Part shown: in pieces, positions 45,495 through 55,136 of the stretch
How positions within the stretch are numbered: the stretch's first letter is position 1
How the letters are laid out: each line of letters starts with the position of its first letter
Assembly (NCBI RefSeq): GCF_026339995.1
Contig: NZ_JAPEPT010000001.1
Location: 186,001 to 250,000 of the forward strand
Direction: 5' to 3'
DNA: 64,000 nt
DNA from: Streptomyces sp. NBC_01481
GTDB taxonomy: Bacteria > Actinomycetota > Actinomycetes > Streptomycetales > Streptomycetaceae
The notes under the pieces: model-generated
What the model saw: only the letters and a program-made list of their open reading frames with translations
What the model was told of the DNA's origin: nothing
Databases searched by the model: none
Program-made: the position numbers and the translations under genes

Positions 45495-46820
45495 TCAGCG
45501 GGTGAGCAGTGCGTCCGGCTGCCCGCCGCCCGACTCGGCGACGATCTCGGCCAGGCTCTGCGCGGCCCGTACGGTCGCGAACCGCGTCGCGCTGTCGCCC
45601 TCGGGGCCGGTGGTGAAGCCGTAGATTCCTGGCCGCGGAAGGCTGTTGTAGCCGTAGTGGTTGGAGAAGTAGTACGCGCCCGTGTCCAGCACCGCGATCA
45701 CGTCGCCCGGCTCCAGCAGGGGCAGCGGACGGGCCTCGGCGAGCAGGTCGCCGGCGAAGCAGGCGGGTCCCGCGACGTCCTGCACGACGGCCGCACCGCT
45801 CTTGGGGCGGCCCTTGGAGTCGTACGCGGCGATGCGCAGCGGCCAGGAGGCCGGGTCGTAGACGGTACGGGTGGCTACCTGGACCCCCGCGTGGGTCACC
45901 GCGATGGGGCGGCCGCCCGCCGTCTTGGTGTACTCGACGCGGGCCAGGATCGTGCCGTGTTTGGCGAGCAGGGAGCGGCCGAACTCGGTGACCAGGCCGT
46001 AGCGCCCGTCCAGCAGGCCGGGCACCTGCTCCTTCAGCAGCCGGGCGTACGCCGCGAAGGTCGGCGTCTGCTCGTCGGACGCGAAGTTGACCGGCAGGCC
46101 GCCCCCGATGTCGACGGTGTCGATCTGCTGCCGCCCGGCCGCGGCGTTGATCTCCTCGGCGAGCTCGTACACCGCGCCGACGGCCCGGGTCATGAGGGCG
46201 GGCGGCATGCCCTGCGAGCCCGAGTGGGTGTGCAGCCGGGTCAGCCAGGGGCGGTCGAGATACGCGCGTACGACCCAGTCGCGGGCACCCTCGTCGCGCA
46301 GCGCGACACCGAATTTCGAGGTTGCCGTTGCCGTGGACAGGGCTTCGATCGCACCGCCGCCGACCTGCGGATTCACCCGCAGTCCGAGCGGGGAGCGGGT
46401 CGGCGACGCCCCGATGAGGGCGTCGATCCGTGCCAGCTCCTGCGGATTGTCGGCATTGACCGCGATGCCCAGCTCCAGTGCCTCGCGCAGTTCGGCGGGC
46501 GTCTTGGCGGGGGAGTCGAGGACCGTGCGGTCGGGGCGCAGGCCTGCCGCCCGTGCCAGGGCCAGCTCGCCCGGGCTCGCGACCTCCGCGCCGATGTCCT
46601 CGTCCCGCAGCAGGGCCAGTACGGGGACCAGAGGCGCGGCCTTCACTGCGAAGGCGTGCAGCACGGGCGCGGCGGTGACGGCGGCGAAGGCGTCCCGCAG
46701 GGCGGTCGCGGAGGCCCGGATACCGGTCACGTCGAGGAGGGCCGCGACGGGCTGCTCCGCACGGAGGAGTCCCTGCTCCACCGCTGCTCGTACGGCCTGA
46801 TCCCGGCGGTCGAAAGCCAT
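45495..46820 (-). CDS. Type III PLP-dependent decarboxylase (DAP/ornithine decarboxylase family)
   Basis: The protein has 441 residues from the ATG at 46820. The N-terminal TIM-barrel has the PLP-binding Lys in HAFAVKAAPL, the His in THSGSQGM, and the phosphate-binding IGGGLPVNF. The C-terminal beta domain has VAGPACFAGDLLAE with the active-site Cys, and LDTGAYYFSNHYGYN. It decarboxylates a basic or D-configured amino acid; DAP itself is unlikely since lysA is normally elsewhere, but the sequence alone does not settle the substrate. It is divergent from hutU and shares its operator region. Confidence 0.87.
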   Translation of the reverse strand: MAFDRRDQAVRAAVEQGLLRAEQPVAALLDVTGIRASATALRDAFAAVTAAPVLHAFAVKAAPLVPVLALLRDEDIGAEVASPGELALARAAGLRPDRTVLDSPAKTPAELREALELGIAVNADNPQELARIDALIGASPTRSPLGLRVNPQVGGGAIEALSTATATSKFGVALRDEGARDWVVRAYLDRPWLTRLHTHSGSQGMPPALMTRAVGAVYELAEEINAAAGRQQIDTVDIGGGLPVNFASDEQTPTFAAYARLLKEQVPGLLDGRYGLVTEFGRSLLAKHGTILARVEYTKTAGGRPIAVTHAGVQVATRTVYDPASWPLRIAAYDSKGRPKSGAAVVQDVAGPACFAGDLLAEARPLPLLEPGDVIAVLDTGAYYFSNHYGYNSLPRPGIYGFTTGPEGDSATRFATVRAAQSLAEIVAESGGGQPDALLTR

Positions 46821-46859
46821 ATCTGCCAGCCAATCATCCGGGACGCGGTACCGCAGCTG

Positions 46860-46896
46860 TTGACTGAGACTATTCAGAGCCTCAGGATGTGAATAG
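46860..46896 (+). promoter_or_regulatory. hutU promoter with overlapping palindromic operator
   Basis: TTGACT (46860-46865) is 17 bases from CAGGAT (46883-46888). Between and across the -10 lies a palindrome whose arms CTATTCAGAGCCT (46870) and AGGATGTGAATAG (to 46896) match at 11 of 13 positions around a central C. A regulator bound here would block hutU and could also affect the divergent decarboxylase gene. The half-site TGAATAG recurs before the RpiR gene. Confidence 0.6.
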
Positions 46897-46938
46897 AACA
46901 GCCAACAGTGATGGTCGCAGTCGCGAGGAGGCATTGCC

Positions 46939-48603
46939 ATGTCAGGACCCCGCCCCGTACGGGCACCGCGCGGTACGGAACTGAGCGCCCTGGGATGGCA
47001 GCAGGAAGCCGCCCTGCGCATGCTCCAGAACAACCTCGACCCCGAGGTCGCCGAGCACCCCGACAAGCTCGTCGTCTACGGCGGCACGGGCAAGGCCGCG
47101 CGTGACTGGCGCTCCTTCGACGCGATGGTGCGCACGCTGCGGACCCTGAAGCAGGACGAGACGATGCTCGTCCAGTCCGGCCGTCCCGTCGGCGTGATGC
47201 AGACCCACGAGTGGGCGCCGCGCGTGCTCATCGCCAACTCCAACCTGGTCGGCGACTGGGCGAACTGGGAGGAGTTCCGGCGTCTGGAGGCCCTCGGCCT
47301 CACCATGTACGGCCAGATGACGGCCGGCTCCTGGATCTACATCGGCACGCAGGGCATCCTCCAGGGCACCTACGAGACCTTCGCCGCCGTCGCCGCGAAG
47401 AAGTTCGGCGGCACGCTCGCCGGGACGATCACGCTCACCGCCGGCCTCGGCGGCATGGGCGGCGCGCAGCCGCTGGCCGTGACCATGAACGACGGCGTCG
47501 CGATCTGTATCGACGTCGACCCGCGCGCGATCGAGCGCCGCATCGAGCACCGCTACCTGGACGTGCGCGCCAACTCCCTGGAGCACGCGCTCCAGCTGGC
47601 CGTCGAGGCGCGCGACGCCCGCAAGCCGCTCTCCATCGGCCTCCTCGGCAACGCGGCGGAGCTGCTGCCGCGGATGCTCGCCGAGAGCGCGCCGATCGAC
47701 ATCGTGACCGACCAGACCTCGGCCCACGACCCGCTCGCGTACCTGCCGCTCGGGATCGACTTCGACGACATGGCCTCGTACGCCGCGGAGAAGCCCGCGG
47801 ACTTCACACAGCGCGCACGCGAGTCGATGGCGCGCCACGTGGAGGCGATGGTCGGCTTCATGGACGCGGGCGCGGAGGTCTTCGACTACGGCAACTCGAT
47901 CCGCGGCGAGGCTCAACTGGCCGGATACGACCGGGCGTTCGCCTTCCCCGGCTTCGTGCCCGCCTACATCCGGCCGCTCTTCTGCGAGGGCAAGGGCCCG
48001 TTCCGCTGGGCGGCGCTCTCGGGCGAGGCCTCGGACATCCACAAGACCGACAAGGCCATGCTGGAGCTCTTCCCCGAGAACGAGTCCCTGCACCGCTGGA
48101 TCAAGATGGCGGGCGAAAGGGTCCACTTCCAGGGTCTCCCGGCACGTATCTGCTGGCTCGGCTACGGCGAGCGGGACAAGGCGGGCGAGCGCTTCAACGA
48201 CATGGTGGCGTCCGGTGAACTGGCGGCCCCGCTGGCGATCGGCCGCGACCACCTGGACTGCGGCTCCGTGGCGTCCCCGTACCGTGAGACCGAGGCGATG
48301 CTGGACGGCTCCGACGCGATCGCGGACTGGCCGCTGCTGAACGCGATGGTGAACGTGGCTTCCGGTGCGTCGTGGGTCTCCATCCACCACGGCGGCGGCG
48401 TCGGCATGGGCCGCTCGATCCACGCGGGCCAGGTGTCGGTGGCGGACGGCACGAAGCTGGCGGGCGAGAAGATCCGCCGGGTTCTGACGAACGACCCGGG
48501 GATGGGCGTCATCCGGCATGTGGACGCCGGGTACGACATCGCGGAGTCGGTCGCGGACGAGCGGGGCGTGCGGGTTCCGATGCAGGAGGGCGGGCCGGCG
48601 TGA
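46939..48603 (+). CDS. hutU: Urocanate hydratase
   Basis: The protein has 554 residues, full length. It converts urocanate to imidazolonepropionate in histidine breakdown, using NAD as an electrophile. Landmarks are [37 protein letters not shown], the NAD-binding [60 protein letters not shown] and [19 protein letters not shown]. The ATG follows GAGGAGG at seven bases. It heads a hutU-M20-hutF series, and hutI follows as a separate unit. Confidence 0.97.
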   Translation: MSGPRPVRAPRGTELSALGWQQEAALRMLQNNLDPEVAEHPDKLVVYGGTGKAARDWRSFDAMVRTLRTLKQDETMLVQSGRPVGVMQTHEWAPRVLIANSNLVGDWANWEEFRRLEALGLTMYGQMTAGSWIYIGTQGILQGTYETFAAVAAKKFGGTLAGTITLTAGLGGMGGAQPLAVTMNDGVAICIDVDPRAIERRIEHRYLDVRANSLEHALQLAVEARDARKPLSIGLLGNAAELLPRMLAESAPIDIVTDQTSAHDPLAYLPLGIDFDDMASYAAEKPADFTQRARESMARHVEAMVGFMDAGAEVFDYGNSIRGEAQLAGYDRAFAFPGFVPAYIRPLFCEGKGPFRWAALSGEASDIHKTDKAMLELFPENESLHRWIKMAGERVHFQGLPARICWLGYGERDKAGERFNDMVASGELAAPLAIGRDHLDCGSVASPYRETEAMLDGSDAIADWPLLNAMVNVASGASWVSIHHGGGVGMGRSIHAGQVSVADGTKLAGEKIRRVLTNDPGMGVIRHVDAGYDIAESVADERGVRVPMQEGGPA

Positions 48604-48908
48604 CCGAGGAGACTTTCCCCCACCCCGCCCTCCCCCGGACTCCGTCCGGGGGGACCCCCGACCTCCCGGGTCCTCAAACGCCGGGCGGGCTGAACAGCCC
48701 GTCCACGCCGGGCGGCGACGCCCCGGCCGGGGCCGAGGACTCGTCGCCGGGTGCGGGCCGGGTTGTGCCCACCCGTTCCGCCCCGCGGAACGAGTGCCCA
48801 CAACCTGTGGGGCCGGGCGCGGGCCGGCCTGAAGGCAGTTCGGCACGCGGCGGAGCCGACGTGCCCGGGGGGCCGGGGGCGCAGCACCCAGTGTCGGGAA
48901 AGGGCGGG
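48604..48908. repeat. Palindrome-rich insertion between hutU and the M20 gene
   Basis: The interval stays open in the M20 reading frame but encodes only Pro/Gly/Ala-rich sequence without family resemblance. It contains a stem CCCCCGGAC/GTCCGGGGG (48632-48652) and a long hairpin with 20-base arms (48762-48781 and 48785-48804, starting GTTGTGCCCACCCG), 17 of 20 paired. It looks like an inserted repetitive unit inside the hut operon. Confidence 0.65.
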
Positions 48909-50126
48909 GTGGGGGCAGCTCCCTCGTTCCACGCGATGTGGCGCGAGCTCGCGCCCATCGGGCGCGACGCCACCACCCGCGGCTACCGCCGCTACGCCTG
49001 GACCGCCGCCGACACCGACTGCCGTGCCTGGTTCCGGGCGCAGGCCGAATCCCGCGGCCTCGCCTACGAAGTCGACCGGAACGGCAACCAGTGGGCCTGG
49101 CTCGGTGACCCCACCGCCGGGGACGCCGTCGTCACGGGGTCGCACCTCGACTCCGTTCCCGACGGTGGCGCCTTCGACGGTCCCCTCGGCGTCGTCTCCT
49201 CCTTCGCCGCGCTCGACGAACTGCGCAACCGGGGCGCGGAGTTCACCCGGCCCCTCGCCCTCACCAACTTCGGTGACGAGGAGGGCGCCCGCTTCGGGCT
49301 CGCCTGCGTCGGCTCCCGCCTCGCCTCCGGGCAGCTGGCGCCCGAGGCCGCGCACCGGCTGCGGGACGGCGACGGCATCACCCTGCCGCAGGCCATGGAG
49401 GCGGCCGGCTACGACCCCTCCGCCATCGGCCCCGACCCCGAACGCCTCGCCCGCATCGGCGCGTTCGTCGAACTCCATGTCGAGCAGGGCCGGGCGCTCG
49501 ACCTGTCCGGCGACCGCGTCGGCATCGCGTCCGCGATCTGGCCGCACGGCCGCTGGCGGTTCGACTTCCACGGCGAGGCCAACCACGCCGGGACGACCCG
49601 TCTCGTCGACCGCCGCGACCCGATGCTGACGTACGCGGAGACCGTGCTCGCCGCCCGCCGCGAGGCCGAACTCGCGGGCGCGGTCGCCACCTTCGGCAAG
49701 ATTTCCGTCGAGCCGAACGGCGTCAACGCGATCCCCTCCCTGGTCCGCGGCTGGCTGGACTCGCGCGCCGCCGACCAGTCCACGCTCGACACGGTCGTCG
49801 CCGCGATCCAGCAGGCCGCGCGCGAGTACGCCGACCGGCACGGGGTGGACCTGACCGTCGCACGGGAGTCCTTCACCCCCGTGGTCGAGTTCGAGCACGC
49901 CCTGCGCGACGAGATGAACAAGATCCTCGGCGGTGCCATCCCCGTGCTCGGCACGGGCGCGGGCCATGACGCGGGTATTTTGTCCGGATCGATCCCGACC
50001 GCCATGCTGTTCGTACGCAATCCCACCGGCGTCTCGCACTCTCCGGCGGAGTTCGCCGCCGAGGACGACTGCGTGGCCGGGGTGCTCGCACTCGCCGATG
50101 TACTGGAGGGCCTGGCGTGCAGGTGA
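48909..50126 (+). CDS. M20-family amidohydrolase (allantoate amidohydrolase/N-carbamoylase-like); candidate N-formylglutamate deformylase
   Basis: The protein has 405 residues from the GTG at 48909; an earlier in-frame GTG (48600, overlapping the hutU stop) would add about 100 low-complexity residues. Di-zinc ligands are seen in GSHLDSVPDGGAFDG, NFGDEEGARFG, ELHVEQG and the late GAGHDAG. The dimer lid HGEANHAGTTRL is present. The family cleaves N-carbamoyl, ureido or N-formyl amides. Since it sits between hutU and hutF and no hutG is present, it may release formate from N-formylglutamate. That is inference. Its stop overlaps the hutF start. Confidence 0.88.
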   Translation: MGAAPSFHAMWRELAPIGRDATTRGYRRYAWTAADTDCRAWFRAQAESRGLAYEVDRNGNQWAWLGDPTAGDAVVTGSHLDSVPDGGAFDGPLGVVSSFAALDELRNRGAEFTRPLALTNFGDEEGARFGLACVGSRLASGQLAPEAAHRLRDGDGITLPQAMEAAGYDPSAIGPDPERLARIGAFVELHVEQGRALDLSGDRVGIASAIWPHGRWRFDFHGEANHAGTTRLVDRRDPMLTYAETVLAARREAELAGAVATFGKISVEPNGVNAIPSLVRGWLDSRAADQSTLDTVVAAIQQAAREYADRHGVDLTVARESFTPVVEFEHALRDEMNKILGGAIPVLGTGAGHDAGILSGSIPTAMLFVRNPTGVSHSPAEFAAEDDCVAGVLALADVLEGLACR

Positions 50127-51475
50127 CGTACTGGGCGGAACACGTCTGGCTGGACACGCATGTCGAGCCGGGCGTCGCGCTGACTGTGTCCATCAGCGGC
50201 TCCGCCGCGGGGTCGGACGGCCGGTTCACAGCCGTACGCACGGGCGTCGAGGCCCCGCCGCAGGGCGCGACCGTACTGCGCGGACTGACGATCCCGGGCC
50301 TCGCGAACGCGCACTCGCACGCCTTCCACCGAGCCCTGCGCGGGACGGTGCAGGTGGGCTCCGGGACCTTCTGGACCTGGCGCGAGGTCATGTACCAGGT
50401 CGCGTCCCGGCTGACACCCGAGTCGTACTTCTCGCTAGCCAGAGCCGTGTACGCGGAGATGGCGCTGGCGGGGATCACGGCGGTGGGCGAGTTCCACTAT
50501 CTGCACCACGCCCCCGGGGGAGCCGCGTACGCCGACCCGAACGCGATGGGCGAGGCGCTCATCGCCGCGGCTGCGGACGCGGGCATCCGGATCACGCTGC
50601 TGGACACGGCGTATCTGTCCGCCGGCTTCGGCGAGCCACCCAACCAGCACCAGCTGCGCTTCTCCGACGGCACGGCGGATGCGTGGGCCGAGCGGGCCTC
50701 CGCCCTCAAGGACAGCGAACACGCGCTGATCGGTGCGGCGATCCACTCCGTACGGGCCGTGCCCGCGGACCAGCTCTCGACCGTCGCGGAGTGGGCGTCG
50801 TCCAGGAACGCACCCCTTCACGTCCACCTCTCCGAGCAGACGGCCGAGAACGACGCGTGCCGGGCGGCCCACGGCCGCACGCCCACGCGCCTGCTCGCCG
50901 ACCACGGCGTCCTGGGCCCGCGCACGACCGGCGTCCACAACACGCATCTGACGGACGAGGACATCGCGCTGCTCGGCGGTACGACGACCGGCACATGCAT
51001 GTGCCCGACGACGGAACGCGACCTGGCGGACGGCATCGGCCCGGCGGCCGCGCTCCAGCGGGCGGGCTCCCCGCTCTCGCTGGGCAGCGACAGCCACGCG
51101 GTCATCGACCTCCTGGAAGAGGCCCGCGCGATGGAACTCGACGAACGCCTGCGCACGCGGACCCGCGGCCACTGGACGACGGCGGCCCTGCTCCGCGCGG
51201 CCACCGCGGACGGCCACGCCGCCCTGGGCCGCCCGGACGCGGGCACCATCGAGCCGGGCGCGCTCGCGGACTTCACCACGGTGGCGCTGGACACGGTCCG
51301 CACGGCGGGTCCGGTGGGGCGGCTGGCGGCGGAGGCGGTGGTGTTCGCGGGGACGGCGGCGGACGTACGGCACACGGTGGTGGCCGGGCGCCATGTGGTG
51401 CGGGACGGCGCGCATGCGTCGGTCCCGGACGTCCCGTCGGCGCTGGCGGAGGCGATTGCGGCGCTGCGGGGCTGA
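50117..51475 (+). CDS. hutF: Formimidoylglutamate deiminase
   Basis: The protein has 452 residues. It should hydrolyse N-formimidoyl-L-glutamate to N-formylglutamate and ammonia. The amidohydrolase fold shows the metal HxH in NAHSHAFHRALRG, the second His in HVHLSEQTAEN, THLTDED, and the Asp in LGSDSHAVIDLLEEAR. The GTG at 50117 has GGAGGG six bases upstream; the GTG at 50123 would give a GTGA overlap instead. It completes the downstream half of the five-step histidine route seen here. Confidence 0.93.
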   Translation: MQVTYWAEHVWLDTHVEPGVALTVSISGSAAGSDGRFTAVRTGVEAPPQGATVLRGLTIPGLANAHSHAFHRALRGTVQVGSGTFWTWREVMYQVASRLTPESYFSLARAVYAEMALAGITAVGEFHYLHHAPGGAAYADPNAMGEALIAAAADAGIRITLLDTAYLSAGFGEPPNQHQLRFSDGTADAWAERASALKDSEHALIGAAIHSVRAVPADQLSTVAEWASSRNAPLHVHLSEQTAENDACRAAHGRTPTRLLADHGVLGPRTTGVHNTHLTDEDIALLGGTTTGTCMCPTTERDLADGIGPAAALQRAGSPLSLGSDSHAVIDLLEEARAMELDERLRTRTRGHWTTAALLRAATADGHAALGRPDAGTIEPGALADFTTVALDTVRTAGPVGRLAAEAVVFAGTAADVRHTVVAGRHVVRDGAHASVPDVPSALAEAIAALRG

Positions 51476-51495
51476 CGGGCCTGGGGGCCTGCCGG

Positions 51496-51544
51496 GCCCG
51501 CGGTTGTGACGGCCCGCGGTTGTGACGAGCCCGCGGTTGTGACG
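51496..51544. repeat. Three tandem 16-bp repeats after hutF
   Basis: GCCCGCGGTTGTGACG occurs at 51496, 51512 and 51529, the last offset by one base. It lies just past the hutF stop and before the end of the convergent membrane-protein gene. Confidence 0.85.
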
Positions 51545-51552
51545 GGCGGCCC

Positions 51553-52887
51553 TCAGCTCGACTTCGGCTCCGCCGCCTGGTCCGGCTTCCTGTCGTACGC
51601 CACCTCATCGCGCCGCCCCCGGTAGCGACGCACCAGCGCCCGCACCCACGGTGCCGCGCCCAGAACGACCAGCACCGACAACAGGGGCAGCCGCCACCAC
51701 CACGAGATACTCGCCGGTGGCGGGGACGGCGTGTCCGTCACCCATGGCCGCGCGGTCTTCGACCACGCCAGGAACGCGTCACCGATCGGCATCAGCCCGA
51801 AGGCGTACCGCTTGGTCCACGGGGTGCCGACCGGCACGCCCAGCAGCTCGCTGAAGTTCGTCAGCCCCTCGGCCAGCGGGGCGTCGCCGTGCACCTGGGC
51901 CGCGCCCGCGGTGACCACGGACGCCGACAGGCTGACGCCCAGCGGGAGCGGGCCGGAGTCGACATCGGCCGGGCCGTCCGTACCGTTCGGGTACTCCCGC
52001 ACGGCGGGCCCGAGGCCGAGCGGCGCGACGACGTACCGGTCGCGGAAGCGCAGGTACTGCTCACGCGCGAAGACCGGGTCGATGTCGACGAGGAAGCGCT
52101 GGATCATGCTCTGTGAGGTGGCCCTGGCCACCTCGGCCGGTGCGCCGGTGGCGGCGTCGACACGATGCGGGAGCAGCCCCGTACGCGGATCGAGCCGTTC
52201 GCGTACGCCCCGGAGCCAGCGGTCGGCCGTCCCGGCGAAGCGAGGCGGCAGCAGCTTGTCGTGCAGCCGCAGCGACGCCATCGCCACCGTGGAGTCCACC
52301 GGCCACGCCTGGCCGGGGTACGCGGCCAGGTACGGCGTCTTCGAGGCCGACGCGTCGAACGCCGCACCCAGCGCCGTGGAGTCGTCGGCGAACCGGCGCA
52401 GCTCGGCCGGGTCGCGGTCCGCGGCCGGCTGCAGGCTGAGCACTCCGCCGCGCAGCCAGTTGCCCCAGCCGCGGTAGAAGACCCCGTACGACGGGACGAG
52501 GTCCGCGCTGAACGGGGCGCGGCCCGCAGGCGAGGCCAGCCGCTCCAGCGCCCACCGCGCCTCCCGCAGCGCCTCGGCGCGCTCGCCGGCCGGTTCGCGC
52601 ATCCCGATCTCGACCCAGGTCAGGCCGTACAGCGCGTGCAGGAAGAAGTACCCCTCGGGGAACAGCTGCTGAGCCTCGTCACCGGCGCCGTCGTCCAGGG
52701 CGGCGCGCAGGAACGTCAACTGACGCTGGACCCCGGGCGGTTCACCGTTCGTACCCGCGGTGGCGGGAGCGACCAGGCGCACCACACCCACCAGCGCGCA
52801 GAGGCTGACGGCACAGGCGATGATCCGGCGCGACCATCGCAGGGCCTGACGCAGACGTACTGCCGATCGCGGTCCTGGCATGCGCAC
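51553..52887 (-). CDS. Membrane-anchored alpha-toroid-like protein of unknown function
   Basis: The protein has 444 residues. There is one membrane helix near the start (IIACAVSLCALVGVVRLV) and one near the end (WWWRLPLLSVLVVLGAAPWVRAL). The exterior part is largely helical with repeated aromatic motifs (FPEGYFFLHALYGLTWVEIGM, YGVFYRGWGNWLRGGVL, TPYLAAYPGQAWPVDSTVAM, RDPRTGLLPHR-type) as in (alpha/alpha)6 barrels, resembling linalool dehydratase/isomerase-type proteins. No catalytic function can be assigned. It separates hutF from hutI on the opposite strand. Confidence 0.7.
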   Translation of the reverse strand: MRMPGPRSAVRLRQALRWSRRIIACAVSLCALVGVVRLVAPATAGTNGEPPGVQRQLTFLRAALDDGAGDEAQQLFPEGYFFLHALYGLTWVEIGMREPAGERAEALREARWALERLASPAGRAPFSADLVPSYGVFYRGWGNWLRGGVLSLQPAADRDPAELRRFADDSTALGAAFDASASKTPYLAAYPGQAWPVDSTVAMASLRLHDKLLPPRFAGTADRWLRGVRERLDPRTGLLPHRVDAATGAPAEVARATSQSMIQRFLVDIDPVFAREQYLRFRDRYVVAPLGLGPAVREYPNGTDGPADVDSGPLPLGVSLSASVVTAGAAQVHGDAPLAEGLTNFSELLGVPVGTPWTKRYAFGLMPIGDAFLAWSKTARPWVTDTPSPPPASISWWWRLPLLSVLVVLGAAPWVRALVRRYRGRRDEVAYDRKPDQAAEPKSS

Positions 52888-53007
52888 GACCCTATATTCG
52901 CGTGCTGAGAGGGCGGGAAGACGGCCGGGGGATACCCCTGTGAAAGCATGGGAGCGTCAAGGTCTGCCCCTGGCCGTATGGGGTCGGAACCCCACGGAGA
53001 GGAACTC

Positions 53008-54177
53008 ATGAGCACCACCCTCATCACCAACATCGGCAGCCTCGTCACCAACGACCCCACCACCGGCGAAGGTCCCCTCGGCCTGATCGAGAACGCCGCG
53101 CTGGTCCTCGACGGCGAAACCGTTGCCTGGGCCGGCCCCGCCGCAAGCGCGCCCGCCGCCGACGAGGCGTACGACGCGGCCGGCCGCGCCGCCATCCCCG
53201 GGTTCGTCGACTCCCACTCGCACCTTGTCTTCGCGGGCGACCGCACCCAGGAGTTCAACGCCCGCATGTCGGGCCGCGCCTACTCCGCCGGCGGCATCCG
53301 GACCACCGTCGCCGCCACCCGCGCCGCCACCGACGAGGCGCTCGAAGCGAACCTCACGCGCTACCTCGACGAGGCACTGCGCCAGGGCACCACGACCTTC
53401 GAGACCAAGTCCGGCTACGGGCTGACCGTCGAGGACGAGGCGCGCGCCCTGCGTATCGCGGCGCGGCACACCGAGGAGGTCACCTACCTCGGCGCCCACA
53501 TCGTCCCGCCCGACTACGCCGACGACCCCGCCGCATACGTTGCCCTCGTCACCGGTGAGATGCTCGACGCCTGTGCTCCGTACGCCCGTTGGGTCGATGT
53601 CTTCTGCGAGAAGGGCGCCTTCGACGGCGACCAGGCGCGTGCGATCCTCACCGCCGGCAAGGCCAAGGGCCTGCACCCCCGCGTCCACGCAAACCAGCTC
53701 GGCCACGGACCCGGCGTGCAACTCGCCGTCGAGCTCGACGCCGCGTCTGCCGACCACTGCACGCACCTCACGGACGCGGACGTCGACGCTCTCGCCAACA
53801 GCGCCACCGTCGCCACCCTCCTCCCCGGCGCGGAGTTCTCGACGCGCGCCGAGTGGCCGGACGCCCGCCGCCTTCTGGACGCGGGTGCGACGGTCGCCCT
53901 GTCGACGGACTGCAACCCGGGTTCGTCCTTCACTTCCTCCGTCCCGTTCTGTATCGCGCTGGCGGTACGGGACATGGGGATGACCCCGGACGAGGCGGTC
54001 TGGTCGGCGACGGCGGGCGGCGCGGCTGCCCTGCGGCGTACGGACATCGGCCGTATCACGCCCGGCGCCCGCGCGGACCTCGTGTTCCTGGACGCGCCGA
54101 GCCATGTGCATCTGGCCTACCGGCCGGGCGTGCCGCTCGTCTCGGAGGTGTGGCGTCAGGGCAAGAGGTGCCTGTAG
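53008..54177 (+). CDS. hutI: Imidazolonepropionase
   Basis: The protein has 389 residues. It opens the imidazolone ring to N-formimidoylglutamate. The amidohydrolase motifs are [16 protein letters not shown] (metal HxH), [21 protein letters not shown] [12 protein letters not shown] with His, SADHCTHL, and the metal Asp in [17 protein letters not shown] 53008 is preceded by GGAGAGGAAC. It has its own upstream region, not shared with hutF. Its 3' end overlaps the convergent SDR gene by 22 bases. Confidence 0.96.
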   Translation: MSTTLITNIGSLVTNDPTTGEGPLGLIENAALVLDGETVAWAGPAASAPAADEAYDAAGRAAIPGFVDSHSHLVFAGDRTQEFNARMSGRAYSAGGIRTTVAATRAATDEALEANLTRYLDEALRQGTTTFETKSGYGLTVEDEARALRIAARHTEEVTYLGAHIVPPDYADDPAAYVALVTGEMLDACAPYARWVDVFCEKGAFDGDQARAILTAGKAKGLHPRVHANQLGHGPGVQLAVELDAASADHCTHLTDADVDALANSATVATLLPGAEFSTRAEWPDARRLLDAGATVALSTDCNPGSSFTSSVPFCIALAVRDMGMTPDEAVWSATAGGAAALRRTDIGRITPGARADLVFLDAPSHVHLAYRPGVPLVSEVWRQGKRCL

Positions 54178-55022
54178 GTGCCCGGGTGCTCCTTCAGAAA
54201 GTCGGCGAAGGACCGCGCCCGGTGGCCCGTCAGCCGCGGTACCGCGTCGGAGACCGTGGCCATCTCGCCTGCCGCGATCGCCTCGTAGGAGGAGACCCAG
54301 CCCGCCACTTCCCATGGCTCGGCCCCGTACCCGGCCCGTGACGCGAAGGCCTCCTCGCGCGTCTCGGGCATATAAGTGACCGTGCGCCCGCTGAACCTGC
54401 TCAGCTCGGCGGCCACTTCGTCGAGGGAGAGCGAGGAAGGCCCGGTGATGTCGTACGTCGCCCCGTCATGGCCGGCGCCCAGCAGCACGGCGGCCGCGGC
54501 GTCCGCGACGTCGTCGTGTGCGACGGCCGAGACCTGCCCGTTGCCCGCCGGTCCGCGGATCACCCCGTCGGCTCCGGCCATCGCGGCCAGCCCGGAGCAG
54601 TAGAGGCTGTCGCGCAGGAAGGTGTACGCGAGCCCTGTCGCGCGGATGTGCTCCTCCGTGTGCCAGTGGTCCCGGGCGAAGGTGAACGTCGCGTCCGCGG
54701 CGGCCCCGATGAAGGACACGTACACGATCCGCCCGACACCCGCCGCCACGGCCGCGTCGACGGCGGTGGTGTGCTCCCGCACCCGGTCGGCGCTCTCGCG
54801 CGCGGAGACGAGGAACAGCGTCTGGGCGCCGTCACAGACCTGCCGCATGGCCTCGCCGTCCCCGTACGAAGCGTGCGGCGCGATGGTGGTCCCGACGATC
54901 GGCGGCACCCGCGCCGGATCCCGTACGAGCAGCCGGGGCTCGGCCCCCTGTTCGGCGAGACGGTGGGCGACCCGGCTGCCGAGGTGGCCGCTCGCGCCGG
55001 TGACGGCGATGACTGGAGGCAT
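54156..55022 (-). CDS. NmrA/SDR-like NAD(P)-binding oxidoreductase
   Basis: The protein has 288 residues. The Rossmann nucleotide-binding motif is [16 protein letters not shown] at the start; RDPARVPPI and a [11 protein letters not shown] segment follow, with [21 protein letters not shown] in place of a canonical YxxxK. This layout fits the NmrA-like or quinone oxidoreductase (QOR2-type) subgroup. It may reduce quinones or act as a redox sensor. It is convergent with, and overlaps, hutI by 22 bases. Confidence 0.85.
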   Translation of the reverse strand: MPPVIAVTGASGHLGSRVAHRLAEQGAEPRLLVRDPARVPPIVGTTIAPHASYGDGEAMRQVCDGAQTLFLVSARESADRVREHTTAVDAAVAAGVGRIVYVSFIGAAADATFTFARDHWHTEEHIRATGLAYTFLRDSLYCSGLAAMAGADGVIRGPAGNGQVSAVAHDDVADAAAAVLLGAGHDGATYDITGPSSLSLDEVAAELSRFSGRTVTYMPETREEAFASRAGYGAEPWEVAGWVSSYEAIAAGEMATVSDAVPRLTGHRARSFADFLKEHPGTYRHLLP

Positions 55023-55136
55023 GGGCGCGTCCTCTCGTACTGCCTGGTCCGAGTCGTGGTGCGTGCTCCGAGGCTACGACCGGGACGACCCGGATCCGGT
55101 CAGCCAGGCTCCGGCCGCGGAACGGACGTACGCGCC

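Noticed and set aside
46942..50039. Long minus-strand frames opposite hutU and the M20 gene
   Set aside because: Composition-driven open frames without start signals or known domains.
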